Below, in pieces: positions 57,479 through 64,000 of a stretch of DNA of 64,000 nt. The notes beneath the pieces were generated by a model. It had not been told where the DNA came from, did no database searches, and saw only the letters and a program-made list of their open reading frames with translations. Position 1 is the first letter of the stretch, and every line of letters starts with the position of its first letter. The position numbers were made by a program, and so were the translations under genes. The stretch is from Pseudomonas sp. AB6 (GTDB lineage: Bacteria; Pseudomonadota; Gammaproteobacteria; Pseudomonadales; Pseudomonadaceae), in NCBI RefSeq assembly GCF_034314105.1, contig NZ_JAVIWJ010000001.1, positions 3,522,501 through 3,586,500 on the forward strand, given 5' to 3'.

Positions 57479-59425
57479 ATGGCAGGGCTAATTCCCCAGA
57501 GCTTCATTGACGACCTTCTGAACCGCACCGACATTGTCGATGTTGTCAGCTCACGTCTGCAATTGAAGAAAACCGGGAAAAATTACAGCGCCTGCTGTCC
57601 GTTTCACAAAGAAAAAACCCCATCGTTTAGTGTCAGCCCCGACAAGCAGTTTTATTATTGCTTTGGCTGCGGCGCAGGTGGCAACGCACTGGGCTTCATG
57701 ATGGATCACGACAACCTGGATTTCCCCCAGGCCGTTGAAGAACTTGCTAAAGCCGCAGGCATGGAAGTGCCGCGCGAGCAGAGCGTTAAAGGACAAAAGC
57801 CCCGTCAGCCAACCGACTCACCGCTTTACCCGCTGCTGACGGCAGCCGCCGAATTTTATCGTCAGGCACTGAAAAGCCATCCGACACGCAAAGCCGCCGT
57901 CGACTATTTGAAAGGTCGTGGCTTGTCAGGTGAAATCGCTCGCGATTTCGGCCTTGGCTTTGCTCCACCCGGCTGGGACAACCTGCACAAACACTTGAGC
58001 AGTGACACGCTTCAGCAGAAGACCATGATCGATGCGGGCCTGCTGATCGAAAATGCCGAGACCGGCAAACGCTACGACCGTTTTCGTGACCGCGTGATGT
58101 TCCCCATCCGCGACAGTCGCGGACGCGTCATCGCCTTTGGCGGCCGGGTACTGGGCGATGACAAACCCAAGTATTTGAACTCACCGGAAACGCCGGTATT
58201 TCATAAAGGACAAGAGCTGTACGGCTTGTTCGAAGCGCGAAAGTACAACCGCAGCCTCGATGAAATAATCGTCGTCGAGGGTTACATGGACGTCATCGCC
58301 CTCGCCCAACAAGGCTTGCGCAATGCCGTGGCCACGCTAGGCACCGCTACCAGCGAAGACCACCTGAAAAAGCTTTTTCGAGTGGTACCCAACGTACTGT
58401 TTTGTTTTGACGGCGATCAAGCGGGCCGTAATGCCGCTTGGCGCGCCCTCGAGGCAGCGCTGTCGAGCCTTCAGGATGGACGCCGCGCACGCTTTTTGTT
58501 CCTGCCCGAGGGTGAAGATCCGGACACGTTGGTCCGCTCAGAAGGGACAGACGCGTTCAAGGCGCGGATCAATCAGCACGCGCAACCGCTGGCTGACTAC
58601 TTTTTCGAGCAGTTGACCAAAGAAGCCGACCCGCGTTCGCTGGAGGGCAAAGCCCATATGGCAACCTTGGCCGCGCCGCTGATCGACAAAGTGCCGGGCG
58701 CCAACTTACGCACACTCATGCGGCAGCGCCTGAGTGAAATAACCGGGCTCAATACCCAAGACATGCATCAGCTGGTGCAGAGCGCCCCGCAAGCGGCCTT
58801 GGCTAGTTACGACCCTAACATCGACTATGATGCCCTACCGGACTACGCTGATTTTCAGCCAACTTATGCTTATGAAGCGCAGCCGGAATGGGTCAACAAA
58901 ACCAGTGGTCAGAAAAAGTGGGATAAAAAACCTTGGGACAAGAAGGGCAAACGACCTGACTTCGAACCCCGTGGACCTCGTACTCCCGCGACAGTAGAAC
59001 CGCCGACACTGACCGCACTCAGAACGCTTCTACATCATCCGCAACTGGCAGAGAAAGTCGAAGATGCCAGCCACTTTGCTGCAGAAGATCATATTTACGC
59101 GCAATTACTGGTCGCTCTGCTTGAAGCACTGCAGAAAAATCCGAAGCTGCGTTCACTTCAATTGATTGCGCGCTGGCATGGCACAGAACAAGGCCGACTG
59201 TTACGCGCATTAGCAGAGAAAGAATGGCTGATTGAGGCCGACAACCTTGAACAACAGTTTTTCGACACTATAACTAGGTTATCCGTCCGCCAACGCGAGC
59301 GCAGTCTTGAACAGCTAATCAGGAAAGAAAAACAGGCAGGGCTGAGTGCTGAAGAGAAAATTCAGCTTCTTGCTCTGTTAAATCGCAAAGTTCCTGCACA
59401 AAACCCGACCTCAACTGGCGCGTGA
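57479..59425 (+). CDS. dnaG: DNA primase DnaG
   Basis: A 648-residue primase that makes RNA primers at the replication fork. The N-terminal CHC2 zinc domain (CCPFHKEKTPSFSVSPDKQ, YYCFGCGAGG), the catalytic core and the TOPRIM domain (IVVEGYMDVIALAQ, CFDGDQAGRNA) are followed by a charged linker (KKWDKKPWDKKGKRPD, about 478-495) and the C-terminal DnaB-binding helicase-interaction domain. The linker is longer and more basic than in E. coli. Start MAGLIPQSFIDDLL is canonical. Confidence 0.97.
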   Translation: MAGLIPQSFIDDLLNRTDIVDVVSSRLQLKKTGKNYSACCPFHKEKTPSFSVSPDKQFYYCFGCGAGGNALGFMMDHDNLDFPQAVEELAKAAGMEVPREQSVKGQKPRQPTDSPLYPLLTAAAEFYRQALKSHPTRKAAVDYLKGRGLSGEIARDFGLGFAPPGWDNLHKHLSSDTLQQKTMIDAGLLIENAETGKRYDRFRDRVMFPIRDSRGRVIAFGGRVLGDDKPKYLNSPETPVFHKGQELYGLFEARKYNRSLDEIIVVEGYMDVIALAQQGLRNAVATLGTATSEDHLKKLFRVVPNVLFCFDGDQAGRNAAWRALEAALSSLQDGRRARFLFLPEGEDPDTLVRSEGTDAFKARINQHAQPLADYFFEQLTKEADPRSLEGKAHMATLAAPLIDKVPGANLRTLMRQRLSEITGLNTQDMHQLVQSAPQAALASYDPNIDYDALPDYADFQPTYAYEAQPEWVNKTSGQKKWDKKPWDKKGKRPDFEPRGPRTPATVEPPTLTALRTLLHHPQLAEKVEDASHFAAEDHIYAQLLVALLEALQKNPKLRSLQLIARWHGTEQGRLLRALAEKEWLIEADNLEQQFFDTITRLSVRQRERSLEQLIRKEKQAGLSAEEKIQLLALLNRKVPAQNPTSTGA

Positions 59426-59439
59426 GGTCATAGCTCGGG

Positions 59440-59445
59440 TATAAT
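59440..59445 (+). promoter_or_regulatory. Perfect -10 element before rpoD
   Basis: TATAAT follows CTCGGG 14 bases after the dnaG stop and 48 bases before rpoD. No good TTGACA lies 17 bases upstream, so this is a candidate extra promoter giving rpoD some independence from dnaG. Confidence 0.5.
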
Positions 59446-59492
59446 CCTCGGCTTGTTTTTTGCCCGCCAAGACCTTCAGTGGATAGGGTGTT

Positions 59493-61343
<1,851 letters not shown>

Positions 61344-61362
61344 GTAGACAGGCAACACCAAA

Positions 61363-61384
61363 CCCCCGGCTTGCCGGGGGTTTT
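61363..61384 (+). terminator. Rho-independent terminator of rpoD
   Basis: CCCCCGGC-TT-GCCGGGGG then TTTTGCG: an 8-bp GC stem 20 bases after the rpoD stop. It closes the rpsU-dnaG-rpoD operon. Confidence 0.95.
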
Positions 61385-61476
61385 GCGTTATGCAGAATTA
61401 ACTTTTCGTGCGCCTTCTTACCGGCTTGGGCCCGACTACACTCGTCTCACTCCTGACTGCCTGGATTGAGAACGCC

Positions 61477-64000
61477 ATGTCACGACTGTCGGCCGTTATT
61501 TTTCTCTACATGATTGGCACGACAGTAACGGCTAACGCGCTGACGCTTTCAGATGAGGAGCGAAACTGGCTTGGCTCACACAAGGAACTTCGTCTGGGCG
61601 TCAACGGTACATGGCCGCCATTCGAGTTTCTCGACGCACAAGGTAACCACCGAGGGCTCGCGTCGGAATATGTAGCGCTCATTGAAAAACGCCTTTCCAT
61701 AACGTTTAAGCCCGTTACGTCAGAGAATTGGAATCAGGTACTCAATAGAGCCAAAGCGGGCGACATCGATCTACTGCCCGGTGTTATGTCAACGCCAGAG
61801 CGGCAGCGATACTTGTCGTTTACCCTTCCCTACCTCGATTTCCCGATTGTTATCCTCGCTCACGAACACGGGATGCACCCGCACAACGTAAAAGAGTTAC
61901 AAAACCTGAAGATTGCCGTCGTTAAAAACGGTGCTCCCCATGAACTGCTTCGCACACAACACCCCGAACTTAATCTGATTCCCTTCCCCAACGTCAGCTC
62001 TGCCCTGCAGGCCTTGGCCACAGACGAGGTTGACGCGATAGTGGGTGATCTGGCGTCCAGCGTCTGGAGCCTGCGCCAGCTCAAACTGGACGGCATTTAT
62101 GTCAGCGGCGAGACGCCCTATCGTTATCAACTGGCTATGGCCGTTCCGCAAAGCCAGCAAATATTGGTCGGCATTTTGAACAAGGTGTTCGCTGAACTAA
62201 GCCCTTCGGAAGTTGATGCCATCCAAGAGCGCTGGGTCGGAAGTTCATTTGATCACCCCCAGTTTTGGCAGGATTTTCTGTTCTATGGCCTTCCCGGCCT
62301 GTTGTTACTCTCTACCGTACTGGCAGTGGTCATTCGCATCAATCGCCGATTGAGCACAGAGATCGACCGGCGGGTCACGCTTGAACAAGACCTGCGAACC
62401 AGCGAATACCATTATCGAGGCCTCATTGAGAGTCTTTCAGCCATCGCGTGGGAAGCCAATGTCAGTGATTACACTTACAGCTACGTATCACCTCACGCAG
62501 TTGCCTTGCTTGGCTATCCATTGGCTCAATGGCTGAGCCCCGGTTTTTGGCGAAGCATTGTACACCCAAGCGATATCATTCAAGCGCAGCAATTTTGTGA
62601 CCAGGAAACGCACCTCGGTCGAGGCCATAGCCTGGACTACCGCGTGTTTCGCGCCGACGGAAAAGTTATCTGGATTCGCGATATTGTCAGCTTGATCGAG
62701 CAGGGCTCAGCAAAAATAATGCGTGGTCTGATGATCGACATCAGTGAAGCCAAACAAACTGAAGATGCTCTGCGTTCGTCCGAGGGGAAGTTTGCCTCGG
62801 TATTTACTCAATGCCCCGACATTCTGCTAATCGCTCGGTTGTGCGACGGCTGTGTACTCGAAGCTAACAAAGCCTTCGAAGAGCAGATTGGTTTAAAGGC
62901 AGATCAGGTCATTGGTCGAGCCGCCACCGACCTGAATATCTGGGGAATACCCGGTATAGGTCCTAGCCTGTTAATGCGCTTGCAGAGCGGCAGCATTCGT
63001 AATCTGGAAATGCCTTTTCGGCGTGTAGATGGCCGAATGTTCACTGGCCTGATTTCAGCCAAAACCTTCGACTTGGATTCAACACCCGCACTGGTGGTAG
63101 TTGTCCGCGATATCAGTCCGCTTAAAGAAGCCCAGCAGCAGTTACAAATTTCCGAAGAAAAATTCGCCAAAGCCTTCCACTCGTCCCCAGACGGAATGCT
63201 GATCACCCGTCAAAGCGATGGCCTATTGATTGAGGTCAATGACGGTTTTACCCGCATCACGGGCTACATCAGCGCGATGTCTTTGGACAACTCGACTATC
63301 GACCTTGGCATCTGGGTAGATCTGAAAGAGCGCGACCAGATGATCAAGCTGCTCAAACGCGACGGGTTTGTGCGCGACTTTATAAGCCATATCCGCAGAA
63401 GGGACGGCCAAGTAAGGCTGTGTGAAGTTTCCGCGAGACCGCTGCCCATTGGTGGCGAAGATTGCATGCTGACCATTGCTCGAGACATCACCGAGCGCCA
63501 GCAGATGCAGGAAAAACTGCTGTTGGCTGCTACCGTATTTGAAAGCACCGCTGAAGGGGTATTGATAACCGACACCCAGCAACGAATCAACGCAGTCAAT
63601 CGCGCCTTTACAGAAATCACCGGCTACAGCGAACAAGAGGCCCTCAACCAGACCCCCCGATTGCTTGCCTCGGGCCAGCATGACAGCGCGTTTTATGCCG
63701 CCATGTGGTACCAGCTGACTGCTGAAGGGCATTGGCAGGGAGAAATCAGCAATCGTCGCAAGAACGGCGAGCTTTATCCCAGCTGGCTGACTATCAGCGC
63801 CGTACGAAACCCAGAGCAAATCATTACGCACTTCGTCGCCGTGTTCGCGGACATCTCCAGCCTCAAACATGCCCAAGCGAGCCTCGACTATCAGGCGCAC
63901 CATGACCCGCTAACCGGCCTGCCCAATCGCACCCTATTCGAAAGCCGTTTGCAAGCGGCGCTCGGTCACAGCCATGAAGCCATTGGCCAAGGTGCAGTTC
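61477..64000 (+). CDS. rmcA: RmcA-like c-di-GMP regulator, cut by window end
   Basis: 841 residues are visible and the frame is still open at the last base. After a signal peptide (SAVIFLYMIGTTVTANA) comes a family-3 solute-binding domain (about 22-255), a transmembrane helix (LFYGLPGLLLLSTVLAVVI, about 268-286), four PAS domains (about 310-425, 435-545, 555-670 and 680-800) and the start of a GGDEF domain (HDPLTGLPNRTLFESRL at about 810). This order, directly behind rpoD, is that of RmcA (PA0575), where an EAL domain follows and the PAS domains sense redox/phenazine state. The EAL part is not in the window. Start ATG 61477 is preceded by TTGAGAACGCC. Confidence 0.85.
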   Translation, partial: MSRLSAVIFLYMIGTTVTANALTLSDEERNWLGSHKELRLGVNGTWPPFEFLDAQGNHRGLASEYVALIEKRLSITFKPVTSENWNQVLNRAKAGDIDLLPGVMSTPERQRYLSFTLPYLDFPIVILAHEHGMHPHNVKELQNLKIAVVKNGAPHELLRTQHPELNLIPFPNVSSALQALATDEVDAIVGDLASSVWSLRQLKLDGIYVSGETPYRYQLAMAVPQSQQILVGILNKVFAELSPSEVDAIQERWVGSSFDHPQFWQDFLFYGLPGLLLLSTVLAVVIRINRRLSTEIDRRVTLEQDLRTSEYHYRGLIESLSAIAWEANVSDYTYSYVSPHAVALLGYPLAQWLSPGFWRSIVHPSDIIQAQQFCDQETHLGRGHSLDYRVFRADGKVIWIRDIVSLIEQGSAKIMRGLMIDISEAKQTEDALRSSEGKFASVFTQCPDILLIARLCDGCVLEANKAFEEQIGLKADQVIGRAATDLNIWGIPGIGPSLLMRLQSGSIRNLEMPFRRVDGRMFTGLISAKTFDLDSTPALVVVVRDISPLKEAQQQLQISEEKFAKAFHSSPDGMLITRQSDGLLIEVNDGFTRITGYISAMSLDNSTIDLGIWVDLKERDQMIKLLKRDGFVRDFISHIRRRDGQVRLCEVSARPLPIGGEDCMLTIARDITERQQMQEKLLLAATVFESTAEGVLITDTQQRINAVNRAFTEITGYSEQEALNQTPRLLASGQHDSAFYAAMWYQLTAEGHWQGEISNRRKNGELYPSWLTISAVRNPEQIITHFVAVFADISSLKHAQASLDYQAHHDPLTGLPNRTLFESRLQAALGHSHEAIGQGAV

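Noticed and set aside
61385..61476. Possible tRNA gene behind rpoD
   Set aside because: Some Pseudomonas have a tRNA here, but no cloverleaf or T-loop sequence (GTTCGA) can be seen in these 92 bases.

Overview
The window is a chromosomal core segment from a Pseudomonas, most likely of the fluorescens/putida/syringae side of the genus rather than P. aeruginosa. Gene content and order (argC-erpA-anmK, coq7-speD-osmC-vfr, trpGDC, trpE-gph-rpe, agt transporter and agtSR, murU-amgK, lptD-surA-pdxA-rsmA-apaGH, tsaD-rpsU-dnaG-rpoD-rmcA) match the known Pseudomonas layout, while an estA-type autotransporter esterase sits between trpE and trpG, the slot of the R/F pyocin cluster in P. aeruginosa. Base composition is moderately GC-rich throughout except for one AT-rich block at about 21.95-23.8 kb. 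Family assignments were made by reading motifs; no database search was run.

Layout. 1-2.4 kb: the tail of an M23 envelope peptidase and anmK. 2.4-8.6 kb: erpA and argC on the minus strand, then hemJ, a nitronate monooxygenase, a DUF805 membrane protein, a short-chain dehydrogenase, a HIT protein and coq7 on the plus strand. 8.6-14.2 kb: speD, osmC-like, vfr (plus strand), a lipoate-ligase-like gene and trpGDC. 14.2-19.7 kb: estA, then trpE, gph and rpe. 20.0-23.8 kb: an accessory island with a large modular cell-wall-degrading effector, its probable periplasmic immunity protein, and behind them the decayed remains of a second toxin tip and a second, LprI-like immunity gene. 23.9-28.2 kb: a permease, an iron-dependent alcohol dehydrogenase and a sigma-54 activator. 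28.2-36 kb: the agt ABC transporter for small omega-amino acids and its two-component system. 36-39.7 kb: a DUF3530 hydrolase, a DjlA-like co-chaperone and the murU-amgK recycling genes. 39.8-47.5 kb: lptD-surA-pdxA-rsmA and apaG-apaH-glpE. 47.7-52.7 kb: the stationary-phase set prkA-yeaH-spoVR. 52.8-64 kb: cca, folK-folB, plsY, tsaD, rpsU, dnaG, rpoD and the first two thirds of the c-di-GMP regulator rmcA, cut by the window end.

Most interesting points. (1) The effector locus reads as a polymorphic toxin whose C-terminal tip and immunity gene have been exchanged: a conserved GC-rich trunk runs into an AT-rich muramidase tip plus immunity gene, and the displaced tip and its own immunity gene survive as pseudogenes downstream, still joined by a TAATG overlap. 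(2) trpE and trpGDC are each preceded by an almost identical 14-codon leader peptide with two Trp codons; the trpE copy is also, in frame, the C-terminus of gph. (3) The alcohol dehydrogenase has a well-spaced -24/-12 promoter with two dyads upstream, next to a sigma-54 activator gene. (4) A perfect 20-bp palindrome lies upstream of a plausible agtA promoter. (5) The ribosome binding site of cca is the 3' arm of a perfect 10-bp hairpin running into six T's and the start codon. (6) Several hairpin-forming repeats of the REP-like kind lie at gene ends.
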